64,000 nt of DNA from an uncultured Bacteroidales bacterium (GCA_947168525.1 CAMVMG010000002.1:124001-188000); one strand, 5' to 3'. Positions 54,211 through 63,028 are shown, counted from the stretch's first letter. Notes: generated by a model not told the origin, from the sequence alone. Numbers and translations are program-made.

Positions 54211-55676
54211 TGCTCTTTTCCGTTAACAATTACATGCTTGAACGCCACAGGCTCTGCGTAGTTGATTTCCACGTCTTTATCGGAGCTGAAAACACAGTCC
54301 GTGAAGGAAACACCCTTCAGGGGCAGTTCCGGCAGGCCGTTGATGTAGATGGCCTGTTCTGCGCCGGAGCAGACGATTCCACTGAAGTGGATGTCCCGGA
54401 ATTCGGGAGTGGTTTCATCCACCGGCATCAGATCTGCCTGTACGTCCTTGTCCATATCCGTTGCCGCCACGCCGGCATAGTAGAGGTTGAACACCACCCC
54501 GTACGTGACGATGTCTTTCATATAGATATTGTCGCACCAGATGTTGCGGACCAGGCCGCCCCGGCCACGGGTGCTCTTGAAACGAAGGCCTACATCCGTG
54601 CCGATGAAACGGCATCCGGTAACCCAGATATTCTCCACGCCGCCGGACATCTCGCTGCCGATGACAAAGCCGCCATGGCCGTGATATACGGTGCAGTCGC
54701 TGATAATCAGGTTTTTGCAGGGAATGCCATGCCGACGACCGTCCTCGTCCTTGCCGGACTTGATACAGATGGCGTCGTCGCCTACGTCGAAGCTGGAGCC
54801 GGTGAGCAGCACATTCTCACAGGCGTCGATGTCGATCCCGTCCCCGTTGGCGGAATAGTGGGGATTGCGGACCGTGATATCCTTGATGGTGACATGCTTG
54901 CAGTAAAGCGGGTGCAGGTTCCAGCAAGGCGAATTCTGGAACGTGACGCCCTCCAGCAGCACCCGCTCGCAGTTACGGAGACTCACCAGCACCGGACGCA
55001 GGAAGGTCTTGATCTCCTGCTCATCCAGGGAAGGGTCCGGGTAGTTGAGCGAGCCGGCCGTGGCCCGGGCCTTGGCATAACCCTGGTCCGGATACCAGAC
55101 ACTGCCGTCTTCCGAGAGCACGCCGCCCCTTTTCAGGATGGCCTTCCACTGATCGTCCCCTACCTTGCGCCGCTTCACTTCCCGCCAGTACTCTCCGCTG
55201 CCGTCAATGATGCCCGCTCCGGTGATAGCGATATCCGTAGCCCCCTCTGCATGGATGGGAGACAGGCAGCGGCGCACGTCCAGGCCCTCGAAATTGGTAT
55301 CGATGATGGGATACAGGGACTGGTCCGGGTCGAAGACGATGACGGCATCCTGGTCCAGGTGGAGGCCGATGCGACTTTTAAGGCCGATGGGCCCTGTGCG
55401 CCAGATGCCCTGAGGGACATACAGGGTACCGCCGCCCTTGTCCGAGAGAGCAGAGATGGCATCGGCAAAGGCGCGGGTGTTCAGCGTGACCCCGTCCCCC
55501 ACCGCGCCGAAGTCGGCCAGGGACACCTGCAACTTGGGGATGGAGGGCCGCTCCACCCTGGGCATAGCAAAGGGTGCTTGTTGATACAGGCTCTCTTCCG
55601 CCGGGGAAGACTGGCCCGCGCAGGCTGCGGCAAACAGCAATGCGGCAGAAAGAAGGAGTGTTCCGAGTCTGGTCAT
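54207..55676 (-). CDS. GH28 polygalacturonase family lipoprotein
   Basis: A 489-residue protein with an export signal (MTRLGTLLLSAALLFAAAC; possible lipidation). ATG 55676 is used since it lies just downstream of a TATATTTG box. The right-handed beta-helix carries GH28 motifs: NGDGIDIDAC, VGDDAICIKSG (catalytic Asp pair), GHGGFVIGSEMSGG (His) and RFKSTRGRGG (Arg-Lys). LADFGAVGDGVTLNT starts the domain. It hydrolyses alpha-1,4-galacturonan bonds. It is the first gene of the 26.6-kb minus-strand pectin locus. Confidence 0.94.
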   Translation of the reverse strand: MTRLGTLLLSAALLFAAACAGQSSPAEESLYQQAPFAMPRVERPSIPKLQVSLADFGAVGDGVTLNTRAFADAISALSDKGGGTLYVPQGIWRTGPIGLKSRIGLHLDQDAVIVFDPDQSLYPIIDTNFEGLDVRRCLSPIHAEGATDIAITGAGIIDGSGEYWREVKRRKVGDDQWKAILKRGGVLSEDGSVWYPDQGYAKARATAGSLNYPDPSLDEQEIKTFLRPVLVSLRNCERVLLEGVTFQNSPCWNLHPLYCKHVTIKDITVRNPHYSANGDGIDIDACENVLLTGSSFDVGDDAICIKSGKDEDGRRHGIPCKNLIISDCTVYHGHGGFVIGSEMSGGVENIWVTGCRFIGTDVGLRFKSTRGRGGLVRNIWCDNIYMKDIVTYGVVFNLYYAGVAATDMDKDVQADLMPVDETTPEFRDIHFSGIVCSGAEQAIYINGLPELPLKGVSFTDCVFSSDKDVEINYAEPVAFKHVIVNGKEQ

Positions 55677-55703
55677 TGGCCTATAGTTAAAGTGTGTACG
55701 ATG

Positions 55704-55711
55704 CAAATATA
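55704..55711 (-). promoter_or_regulatory. -7 element of the pectin operon promoter
   Basis: TATATTTG on the minus strand matches TAnnTTTG; transcription would start near 55697, 21 bases before the GH28 ATG. No TTTG is found at the usual -33 spacing; that position is inside the palindrome at 55724-55751. Confidence 0.65.
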
Positions 55712-55723
55712 TAACTAAATTCC

Positions 55724-55751
55724 GATTTTCCGTGCACGTGCACGGAAAATC
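55724..55751. promoter_or_regulatory. 28-bp perfect palindrome, probable LacI-type operator O1
   Basis: A perfect palindrome with core CCGTGCACGTGCACGG (55730-55745) flanked by GATTTT and AAAATC, centred on CpG as LacI-family operators usually are. It covers the -33 region of the GH28 promoter, and a LacI-type gene begins 133 bases away on the opposite strand. Confidence 0.85.
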
Positions 55752-55797
55752 TTTTCAACTATTTTACGAACAAGCCTCCCAGCACACTCCAGGGCAT

Positions 55798-55813
55798 CCG
55801 TGCCCGTGCACGA
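55798..55813. promoter_or_regulatory. Second operator copy O2
   Basis: CCGTGCCCGTGCACGA matches the O1 core with two changes. It lies 17 bases upstream of the lacI -33 box and 68 bases, centre to centre, from O1, so one bound tetramer could bridge both. Confidence 0.7.
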
Positions 55814-55829
55814 TTTGTTAAAAATTTAA

Positions 55830-55860
55830 TTTGTTAACTGAATAGTTTTCCGTACATTTG
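55830..55860 (+). promoter_or_regulatory. Bacteroidota promoter of the LacI-type regulator
   Basis: TTTG (55830-55833), 19 bases, TACATTTG (55853-55860). Transcription would start near 55867, supporting ATG 55884. Confidence 0.75.
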
Positions 55861-55883
55861 CCACTGTATTGCAACCACATGCC

Positions 55884-56936
55884 ATGGCACCAAGCAGCAA
55901 AGTAACCATCCTGGACATCGCACGCATCACCGGCCTCTCCAAAGGAACGGTAGACCGGGTCCTGCACAACCGCGGGGAAGTTTCCAAAAAAAGCTATGAG
56001 AAAGTCATGGCGGTCATCCGGGAAAAAGGGTACCAGCCCAATCCCCACGCCGCCCTGCTGGCCAAAGGGAAAGAAAAAGTCATCGCCCTCCTCCTCCCCT
56101 CCCACACAAAGGGAACGTACTGGGACCTGGCCACTTCCGGCCTGTGCCGGGCAGAAGCGGAAGTGGAGCCCCTGGGGGTACGGACTGTCAACTTCTCCTA
56201 CGACCAGTACAATCCCCTGTCGTTCCGGGACACCTGCCGGGAGCTGCTGGAAAGCCGGCCGCATGGGGTGGTCATCGCCCCCATGTACAAGGAAGAAACC
56301 CTGTCCTTCACCGCACAGCTGTCGGAGCTGGGCATCCCCTATGTGTTCATAGACAGCAAACTGGACACGGAAGACTACCTGGCCTATTTCGGGATTCCTT
56401 CCTACAAAAGCGGTTTTCTCTGCGCCGACATGCTCTGCCGGAGGGAAAAAGTTACCGACGTGCTCATTGTCCGGATCCGCAGGGACAAGCACCAGCAGTC
56501 AGACCCGACAGTAGAACGGCGGGCCGGTTTCCTGGACTACATGCGGGAGCATATTCCGGACTGCACAGTGCGCAGCCTTTTCATCGACCCCTCTGACGCG
56601 GCCGAAACCGATGCCGTCCTGGAGGCTTTCTTCCAGGAATTCCCGCAGGTAAGACACATCGCCATGTTCAATTCCCGGGTCCACCTGCTGGTTCCATTCC
56701 TGGAGCGCCATCCGGAAAAGGATTTCCGGCTCATCGGCTTCGACAACCTGGAGGCCAACATCGCCGCCCTGGTCAGGGGAACGGTGGACATGCTCATCGC
56801 CCAGCACCCGGACGAGCAGGTGAGAGGCGCTGTCCAGACGCTCGCGGAATACATCGTCCTGCACCGCAAGCCCGCCCGTAAAGACAACTTCATGCACATG
56901 GACCTGCTCACCCGGTACAACGCCGAAGATTATTGA
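55884..56936 (+). CDS. LacI family transcriptional regulator of the pectin locus
   Basis: A 350-residue regulator. The N-terminal HTH is VTILDIARITGLSKGTVDRVLHN (about residues 6-28), with the hinge segment GYQPNPHAALLAKGK. The effector domain is of the periplasmic-binding-protein type (PF13407-like): VIALLLPSHTKGTYWDLATSG, GVVIAPMYKEE, FRLIGFDNLEAN. It is divergent from GH28 and flanked by two operator-like palindromes, so I infer it senses a uronate or pectin fragment and controls both sides. ATG 55884 is preferred over an in-frame TTG at 55869. GH43 follows 2 bases after its stop. Confidence 0.9.
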   Translation: MAPSSKVTILDIARITGLSKGTVDRVLHNRGEVSKKSYEKVMAVIREKGYQPNPHAALLAKGKEKVIALLLPSHTKGTYWDLATSGLCRAEAEVEPLGVRTVNFSYDQYNPLSFRDTCRELLESRPHGVVIAPMYKEETLSFTAQLSELGIPYVFIDSKLDTEDYLAYFGIPSYKSGFLCADMLCRREKVTDVLIVRIRRDKHQQSDPTVERRAGFLDYMREHIPDCTVRSLFIDPSDAAETDAVLEAFFQEFPQVRHIAMFNSRVHLLVPFLERHPEKDFRLIGFDNLEANIAALVRGTVDMLIAQHPDEQVRGAVQTLAEYIVLHRKPARKDNFMHMDLLTRYNAEDY

Positions 56937-56938
56937 AT

Positions 56939-58621
56939 ATGAAACGTTTGCTTCTCCTTACCCTCCTGCTGGCCACGCTGCTGGCCCCGGCGCAGCCGCG
57001 TTACAGCAATCCGGTGCTGCACCAGGACTTCTCCGACCCGGACGTATGCCGCGTGGGAGAAGACTACTACATGACAGCTTCCTCGTTCAACTGCTTTCCG
57101 GGGCTTCCTGTCCTGCATTCCCGGGACCTGGTGCACTGGGAGCAAATCGGCGCAGCCCTCACAGACTATCCGGGACCCGGCTGGAACGCACCGGAAGACG
57201 ACTTTCACGGGCGCGTCCAGCATGGAAACGGCGTCTGGGCCCCGTCCATCCGCTACCACGACGGCTGGTTCTATATCTTCTGCTCAGACCCGGACCGCGG
57301 CATATTCATGGTACGCACGCAGGACCCCGCAGGCACCTGGGAAGCACCTGTGTGGGTAGTGAAAGCCAAAGGATACATCGACCCCTGCCCGCTTTGGGAC
57401 GACGACGGGAAAGCCTGGCTCTCCCATGCGCTGGCGGGTTCACGCGCCGGACTCAAAAGCGTCCTGTACATAGCCCCGATGGCCGCCGACGGCACGCATC
57501 TTACCGGCCCTTCCCGGATTGTGTACGACGGGCACCGCACCCAGCCCACCATCGAAGGGACCAAACTCTACAAACGGGACGGCCGGTATTACCTTTTCGC
57601 CCCGGCAGGCGGAGTGGCCACCGGCTGGCAGACCGTCCTCCGGGCAGATGAGATCTTCGGCCCGTGGGAAGAACGTGTAGTGATGGCATGGGCGCCCGGC
57701 ACCATCAACGGGCCGCATCAGGGCGGCTGGGTGGAAACCCCTTCCGGAGACAGCTGGTTCGTCCATTTCCAGGACAAGGGCGCCTATGGCCGGATTGTCC
57801 ATCTGCAGCCGATGCGCTGGCAGGAAGACGGCTGGCCTCTCATCGGCGAAGATCCCGACGGGGACGGTGTGGGGCAGCCCGTGGTTTCCTGGAAGAGCCC
57901 CGTCCCTGACCGGAAAGCCACATCGGCCTCCCGGCTCAATGCCTACGGAACCGGCATGGAATGGCAATACCCCGCCGTTCCATCCCCTACCTGGCACGCC
58001 ACCCTTCCGGACGGGTCGGTGCGGCTCTATTCCGTGCCCCAGGATACCCCGGAAGCCAATCTGTGGAACTGCCTCAATCTGCTGCTGCGCAAATTCCCTG
58101 CAGAGCGCTTCACCGTCACAGCCCGGCTCCGCTTCCATCCCAATCCCCAGTTGCCCGGAAAAGGGGAACAGGCCGGATTCATCGTCATGGGCAACGACTA
58201 CGCCACGCTCCGGCTCACAGACACCGGGACAGGCGCCCGGCTGCAATACGCCGTGTGCCAGCAGGCTTCCAAGGGTTCTGCGGAAACCGTGACAGACCTG
58301 GCCGTACTCCCCTATCATGCCACGCCCCACACCCTTCCCTATGCTTCCGGAAATGTGCCGCCGGTGGCTTATCCGGATTGGCAGGAGGCTCTCATGTGGG
58401 TAAAACTGGAAGTAACGCCCCGGAAGGTGGAAGGAAACGTGCCGGATGCGGTCTGCCGGTTCAGCTACTCCACGGAAGGGAAACGTTTCTCCCCTGCCGG
58501 AGGTCCCTTCACGGCCTCCCCGGAAACCTGGATCGGTGCCAAGTTCGGCTTTTACTGCAACCGGCCCGCCCCCAGAAACGATGCCGGCTGGGTGGATGTC
58601 GAGCAGCTGCAGATAAACTAG
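56939..58621 (+). CDS. GH43 family glycoside hydrolase, exported
   Basis: A 560-residue protein with signal peptide MKRLLLLTLLLATLLAPAQ. The five-bladed propeller domain (about 20-320) has QDFSDPDVCRVGEDYYMTASSF (general-base Asp), YIDPCPLWDDDGKAWLS (pKa-modulating Asp) and TQPTIEGTKLYKRDGRYYLF (proton-donor Glu). A C-terminal beta-sandwich (about 345-560) resembles the GH43 C2/concanavalin-like domain. Members are mostly beta-xylosidases or alpha-L-arabinofuranosidases; with pectin genes, an arabinan or arabinogalactan side chain is the likely target. Two bases downstream of the regulator gene, so co-transcribed. Confidence 0.9.
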   Translation: MKRLLLLTLLLATLLAPAQPRYSNPVLHQDFSDPDVCRVGEDYYMTASSFNCFPGLPVLHSRDLVHWEQIGAALTDYPGPGWNAPEDDFHGRVQHGNGVWAPSIRYHDGWFYIFCSDPDRGIFMVRTQDPAGTWEAPVWVVKAKGYIDPCPLWDDDGKAWLSHALAGSRAGLKSVLYIAPMAADGTHLTGPSRIVYDGHRTQPTIEGTKLYKRDGRYYLFAPAGGVATGWQTVLRADEIFGPWEERVVMAWAPGTINGPHQGGWVETPSGDSWFVHFQDKGAYGRIVHLQPMRWQEDGWPLIGEDPDGDGVGQPVVSWKSPVPDRKATSASRLNAYGTGMEWQYPAVPSPTWHATLPDGSVRLYSVPQDTPEANLWNCLNLLLRKFPAERFTVTARLRFHPNPQLPGKGEQAGFIVMGNDYATLRLTDTGTGARLQYAVCQQASKGSAETVTDLAVLPYHATPHTLPYASGNVPPVAYPDWQEALMWVKLEVTPRKVEGNVPDAVCRFSYSTEGKRFSPAGGPFTASPETWIGAKFGFYCNRPAPRNDAGWVDVEQLQIN

Positions 58622-58623
58622 GA

Positions 58624-58655
58624 TTTGCAAAATCCAAGTTCCCGCCGTACCTTTG
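58624..58655 (+). promoter_or_regulatory. Promoter of rnpB
   Basis: TTTG (58624-58627), 20 bases, TACCTTTG (58648-58655): full consensus. The -33 box starts two bases after the GH43 stop codon. Confidence 0.8.
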
Positions 58656-58661
58656 CCCACG

Positions 58662-59007
58662 AAATGGTGGGACGATCTGTCGCGGTGCTCCGGCACTGAG
58701 GAAAGTCCGCACAGGAAAGGGCACCCGTCTGCGGAAAGCGCAGTAGGGAGTAATCTTTAGATATCGTAACAGAAAACAACCGCCGCGGGAGGCCTTTCGG
58801 GGCCGTTTTTACCGCTGGCAAGGGTGAAAACGCGGGGTAAGGGCCCACGACGCCGCATGGTGACATGCTGCGGGTACGGTATCCGGGCCTGCAAGACCAA
58901 ATATACCGGCAGATGAGGACGGCCCGTCCGATGCCGGGGGGTAGGTTGCGAAGATAAATGACAGATTCAAAAACAGAAAGCGGCTTACGGCCCCACCATT
59001 TTTTTAT
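58662..59007 (+). ncRNA. rnpB: RNase P RNA (type A)
   Basis: The catalytic RNA of RNase P, about 345 bases. Hallmarks in order: GAGGAAAGTCCGCACA (P4/J region), the AACAGAAA-CCGCC segment, GGTAAGGG, AGACCAAATATACC, and the 3' GGCTTACGG. The ends pair as P1: AAATGGTGGG (58662-58671) with CCCCACCATTT (58991-59001), followed by a T-run that can end transcription. Its 3' end overlaps the stop region of the convergent recX by a few bases. Confidence 0.96.
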
Positions 59008-59462
59008 TCTCCCTTGAGCACACGGGATACGGCGGCTTCCACATCGGCATATTCATAGCCCCGGGAAAGGGCGAATATGAGCAGCTTCAGCCGGCACTGC
59101 GGGTCTCCCTGCAGGGTACGGTACTTGGCCACTACAAGGCGGTCCAGCTTGTCGGCGGCCTTCTCCGGGTCTATCTCTTCCAGGGCGGCCCGGATGGTTT
59201 CATCGGCAATGCCCTTCCCCTTTAACTGGAAACGGATTTTCACGGCACCCCAGCCCTGGAGCGAGGATTTCTCCCGGGCATAGGCCGATGCATAGCGGGC
59301 GTCATCTACAAAGCGCTCCGCCACCAACTGCTGCACCACACGCTCTGCTGCATCGGCATCCCCTTCCAGGTCTTTCAGGGCCTTCCGGTAGATGTCGGAG
59401 CGGCAGTATTCCGCCCGGGAACACAGCCGTTGCAGGCGGGACAGACACTTGGCACTTTCCAT
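59004..59462 (-). CDS. recX: Regulatory protein RecX
   Basis: A 152-residue, wholly helical protein of RecX type: three tandem three-helix repeats, with LQRLCSRAEYCRSDIYRKAL, then VVQQLVAERFVDDARYASAYAREKSSLQGWGAVKIRFQLKGKGI, the most conserved part. It inhibits or modulates RecA filaments. The recA gene is 3.5 kb away on the other strand rather than adjacent. It ends within the rnpB terminator region. Cytoplasmic. Confidence 0.9.
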   Translation of the reverse strand: MESAKCLSRLQRLCSRAEYCRSDIYRKALKDLEGDADAAERVVQQLVAERFVDDARYASAYAREKSSLQGWGAVKIRFQLKGKGIADETIRAALEEIDPEKAADKLDRLVVAKYRTLQGDPQCRLKLLIFALSRGYEYADVEAAVSRVLKGE

Positions 59463-59470
59463 GGCGTTCC

Positions 59471-61873
59471 TTAGAAATTAAAGCCCACAGACACGTAAGC
59501 ACCCACTTTTTTGGTGAGGGAATTCCAGTGGATATCCAGCTTCAGGGGCCCCACCACTGAATCGTAGGCATATTCCAGGCCGGCGCCGAAGACATGCTCA
59601 CCCAGTTCGAAGGTGCCGAAGTTGTCAAAATCGTACGCGGCGTTGAACACCGCACTCACATAATGGCTCTTCCCAATGCCAACGCGGGCGTCCAGCCGGC
59701 CGATCATCATGTAGTTGCGCCGGAACGCCCCCGTGGGAATGCCCATGAAGGGCATCTGCTGCTCTACATAGCGGCCGGCGAAATCACCGCCCATCACGTT
59801 GCTGTAGACGATGGGGACACTCTCTCCCAGGATGTAACGGAGATATCCCTGCGGGATAAGGGCGAAACGTCCCATGCTCACCGGCATCTTCCCGTCCAGG
59901 GCCACGATGCCGAACAGGCTGCCCTTCTCCGGGGTGAACATGCGGGACACCAGCTCCGCCTTGATCCCGCCGGAAATGCCTCGGGTGGGGAAATATCCGT
60001 CGTCCATGGTTTCCATCCGCCCGTTGATGAAGAAGCTGGGATAGTCCCGGGAAACGGCCGCGGGATCATACGCTCCCGACTCTTCCGCCGTGAGGATCCG
60101 CTTTACCCTGAAATATTGGTTCCGGATGCCGGCCTGCAGGTCGAAGGAGTACCATTTCAGGTTGGACGCGTAAATCTCCTGGGTGTACTGGGTGAAGTCG
60201 ATGGAGTAGATGTTGCTGCCGGACAGGAAATTGTTGCGGTCGTTCCAGCGGAAACGGGCCGTGGCGTTGATGGTGGGCATCTTGGGGGCGTCGTAGGCGT
60301 AGTGCAATTCCAGATAGGGATTCACGCCGATACGTCCGGTAATGTCCAAGGACGAGCCGCGGACGGCATGCGTGTTGAAGCCCAGGTTGATCAGGATGGA
60401 GACCAGGTCTTCCGAGTCGACCCGGAAGCCCAGTCCCAGCTGATGGAGCGGCCCCCGCTTGCACAGGATCCTGAGCCGGTATGGCTCCATGGTTCCCCTG
60501 AGCTCGTAGCTCACGAAATCATAGGTTCCCCGCCCGAACACCCGCGCGATATCTTCCTCGATGGCCTGTTTGCTTACCACGGACCCCGGCCGCACCACCA
60601 GTTTGGACCGGATAAACTCCGCGTCCGAAGCGGGCACCCCCACGATGTCAATCTCCCCGATGACCACCGGCTTGCGGCCCAGGTCCACAGCCTTTGGGGC
60701 ATGCAGCTGCAACTTGGCATCCCCCACCTTCCTTTTCACGGCGGCGAGCTCCGCCGAGGCGGCACGGGCGGCCCGGAGCCCCCGGTGATACATGGTGTCG
60801 ATGGCGACGTCGTTGAAGCTGAGCATGTCGTAGCCCGTGAGGTCTGGATGGATGCGCACGTCCACCGACTGGATATTCCGCGCGAAGGAGTCGTTGGACA
60901 GCATGTCTATCCCCTGCATCAGTATATCTCCCAGGTTGTTGATCTTGTCCGCCTCGGGAGAGGAGCCGGAAAGATCTATGCCGATAACAATGTCGGCACC
61001 CATGTCCCGGGCGATATCCACGGGGAAATTGTTCCGCATGCCGCCGTCGGCCAGGACCATTCCCTGGGTGCGGACCGGCGTGAACAGGCCGGGGATGGAC
61101 ATGGTGGAACGAAGGGCCAGGTTCACCGAGCCGCTGTGCCAGATCTTGGCCTTGCCGGAAGCCATGTCCGTGGCCACGCAGGCGAAGGGGATGGGGAACT
61201 TGAAGAAATCGGTGGAATCGCTGTAGCCCACAGTCCGGGAATTGATGATCTGGCTCACATTCTGCCCGTACACGAATCCGGAGGGAAGGCTGCCCATGAG
61301 GTTGTCTCCGAGGATCCGGTCTATGGAGCGCGCCTGCTCATCGTCGGCCCGAAGGTGCAGGAAACGGTCTTCCCCGTTGGAAAAAGGCATGTCTCCCGCC
61401 ACGAACGACTTGTAATCGTCGGTACGGTAATAGAACGGGATAGAGACCAGGTATTTCTCCTTGTAGCGGGTGCGGGAATAAGGGACGTATTCGCGCTGCA
61501 CTTTGTCGCTCAGGGCCATGTTCCAGTTGATGGAATGGATGAGCGAGTCCAGGTAGGCGGCGTCGTACCCCAGGGCATACATGCCCCCTAGCAGGCCGCC
61601 GATACTGGTTCCCACCACCATGTCTACCGGAAGGTCGAATTCTTCGATCACTTTCAGCGCCCCCACCGTCGCCGCTCCTTTGGCGCCACCGCCGGACAGG
61701 ACCAGGGCCACCGTGGGCCGGTGTCTGCGGATCTGGGCCATCCGGTTGCGGATGCTGCTCACGGCCTTGGCATCCTTGGGATCCAGGCCGAAGGTGGAGG
61801 AGGAACGGTCCTGCGCCAGGCAGGCGAGAGCGGTGAATACCAGGCAGGACAGCAGGGTGAGAATCTTTTTCAT
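59471..61873 (-). CDS. Patatin-like phospholipase fused to an outer-membrane barrel (type Vd-like)
   Basis: An 800-residue exported protein (MKKILTLLSCLVFTALACLAQ). The patatin domain (about 50-340) has the oxyanion motif LVLSGGGAKGAA, the nucleophile in VVGTSIGGLLGG and the aspartate in VLADGGMRNNFP. One POTRA-like domain follows (about 400-480, PVVIGEIDIVGVPASDAEFIRSKL), then a 16-strand Omp85-like barrel ending VGAYVSVGFNF. PlpD of Pseudomonas and FplA of Fusobacterium have this layout. Probably a lipid hydrolase displayed or released at the surface. Start overlaps the rlmN stop by four bases (ATGA). Confidence 0.92.
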   Translation of the reverse strand: MKKILTLLSCLVFTALACLAQDRSSSTFGLDPKDAKAVSSIRNRMAQIRRHRPTVALVLSGGGAKGAATVGALKVIEEFDLPVDMVVGTSIGGLLGGMYALGYDAAYLDSLIHSINWNMALSDKVQREYVPYSRTRYKEKYLVSIPFYYRTDDYKSFVAGDMPFSNGEDRFLHLRADDEQARSIDRILGDNLMGSLPSGFVYGQNVSQIINSRTVGYSDSTDFFKFPIPFACVATDMASGKAKIWHSGSVNLALRSTMSIPGLFTPVRTQGMVLADGGMRNNFPVDIARDMGADIVIGIDLSGSSPEADKINNLGDILMQGIDMLSNDSFARNIQSVDVRIHPDLTGYDMLSFNDVAIDTMYHRGLRAARAASAELAAVKRKVGDAKLQLHAPKAVDLGRKPVVIGEIDIVGVPASDAEFIRSKLVVRPGSVVSKQAIEEDIARVFGRGTYDFVSYELRGTMEPYRLRILCKRGPLHQLGLGFRVDSEDLVSILINLGFNTHAVRGSSLDITGRIGVNPYLELHYAYDAPKMPTINATARFRWNDRNNFLSGSNIYSIDFTQYTQEIYASNLKWYSFDLQAGIRNQYFRVKRILTAEESGAYDPAAVSRDYPSFFINGRMETMDDGYFPTRGISGGIKAELVSRMFTPEKGSLFGIVALDGKMPVSMGRFALIPQGYLRYILGESVPIVYSNVMGGDFAGRYVEQQMPFMGIPTGAFRRNYMMIGRLDARVGIGKSHYVSAVFNAAYDFDNFGTFELGEHVFGAGLEYAYDSVVGPLKLDIHWNSLTKKVGAYVSVGFNF

Positions 61874-62895
61874 AGCTGCATATGTTTACCGGCCAGCAGG
61901 CCGCAGGCGGCAAAGATGTCTTCTCCGCGGGAAGCGCGGATGGTAGCGGTGAGCCCGCCCCGGGACAGGCGGTCCCGGAACGCTTCCATCTGCGGGAGCG
62001 ACGCCGCTCCGTACGGAAAATCCGGAATCTGGTGGAAGCGGATCAGGTTCACCCGGCATTCCAGTCCGGAGAGCAGGCGCAGAAGGGCATCGGCATGCCG
62101 TTTTGTGTTGTTCCATCCGTCAAAGACGGTGTACTCGAAACTTACGCGGCGCTGGCCGGTGAAATCGTATTGCCTTATCAGTCTGATCACCTCTTCCAGG
62201 GGCCAGGCCTTCTGCACGGGCATCATCTCCAGACGCTCTTCCGGGAAAGGATTGTGCAGGCTCACGGCCAGGTGGCACCGGCTTTCGTCCAGGAAGCGTT
62301 TGAGATTGGGCAGTACGCCGATGGTGGAAAGCGTGATGCGCTTGGGGCTCCAGGCCAGCCCCCAGGGGGCCGTGAGGATATCGATTACCTTTTTCACCTG
62401 CTCCCAGTTGTCCAGCGGCTCTCCCATGCCCATGAAGACAGCGTTGGTGAGACCATCGGCCTCGTCGATGGCAAAAAACTGGTTCAGGATATCGGCCGCG
62501 TCCAGGTTGCCGTGGAAGCCCTGCCGCCCCGTCATGCAGAACTTGCAGCCCATCTTGCAGCCCGCCTGGGAACTTACGCAGAGCGTTTTGCGGTCCTGGT
62601 CCGGAATCATGACGGCCTCTACGGCGTCGGAGGGTTTTCCCTCTACCGGGAAAAGGTATTTCCGGGTTCCGTCCGCCGAGGTCTGGACGTCCAGGGGGAA
62701 GGCCATCCCCACCTCCCAATTTTGGGAGAGCGTCTCCCGTCCCGCCTTGGACAGGTTGGTCATCTCCTGCAGCGTACGGGCACGCCGGGTATACAGCCAC
62801 TGGGCCATCTGCTTTCCGGCAAAAGCGGGCAGACCCGCTTCAAGGGCAATCTGTTTCAGTTCTTCCGGGGTTTTTCCTAGCAGGCGTTGTTTCAT
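61870..62895 (-). CDS. rlmN: Dual-specificity rRNA/tRNA adenine C2-methyltransferase
   Basis: A 341-residue radical-SAM enzyme methylating A2503 of 23S rRNA and A37 of tRNAs. The cluster motif is SQAGCKMGCKFCMTGRQG (CxxxCxxC). GMGEPLDNW follows, and the C-terminal mechanistic cysteine is in the segment DIFAACGLLAGK. The N-terminal helical domain KTPEELKQIALEAGLPAFAGKQ is standard. ATG 62895 is chosen to match the family start. It heads a two-gene unit with the patatin gene. Cytoplasmic. Confidence 0.95.
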   Translation of the reverse strand: MKQRLLGKTPEELKQIALEAGLPAFAGKQMAQWLYTRRARTLQEMTNLSKAGRETLSQNWEVGMAFPLDVQTSADGTRKYLFPVEGKPSDAVEAVMIPDQDRKTLCVSSQAGCKMGCKFCMTGRQGFHGNLDAADILNQFFAIDEADGLTNAVFMGMGEPLDNWEQVKKVIDILTAPWGLAWSPKRITLSTIGVLPNLKRFLDESRCHLAVSLHNPFPEERLEMMPVQKAWPLEEVIRLIRQYDFTGQRRVSFEYTVFDGWNNTKRHADALLRLLSGLECRVNLIRFHQIPDFPYGAASLPQMEAFRDRLSRGGLTATIRASRGEDIFAACGLLAGKHMQL

Positions 62896-62970
62896 GGGGC
62901 ACTCTTTTCCTCTGCACAAAAATAATAATAAATATCCAATGAAAAAATTCTGAATAACCGAGTTTTTGAT

Positions 62971-62978
62971 TAACTTTG
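62971..62978 (+). promoter_or_regulatory. -7 element of the recA promoter
   Basis: TAACTTTG matches TAnnTTTG, 50 bases before the recA ATG; the -33 box is weak. No LexA-like palindrome is evident. Confidence 0.5.
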
Positions 62979-63028
62979 TCTGTCAGCGGTAAAGGATGCC
63001 CGCGCAAAACTTTTAATAAAAACAGATT

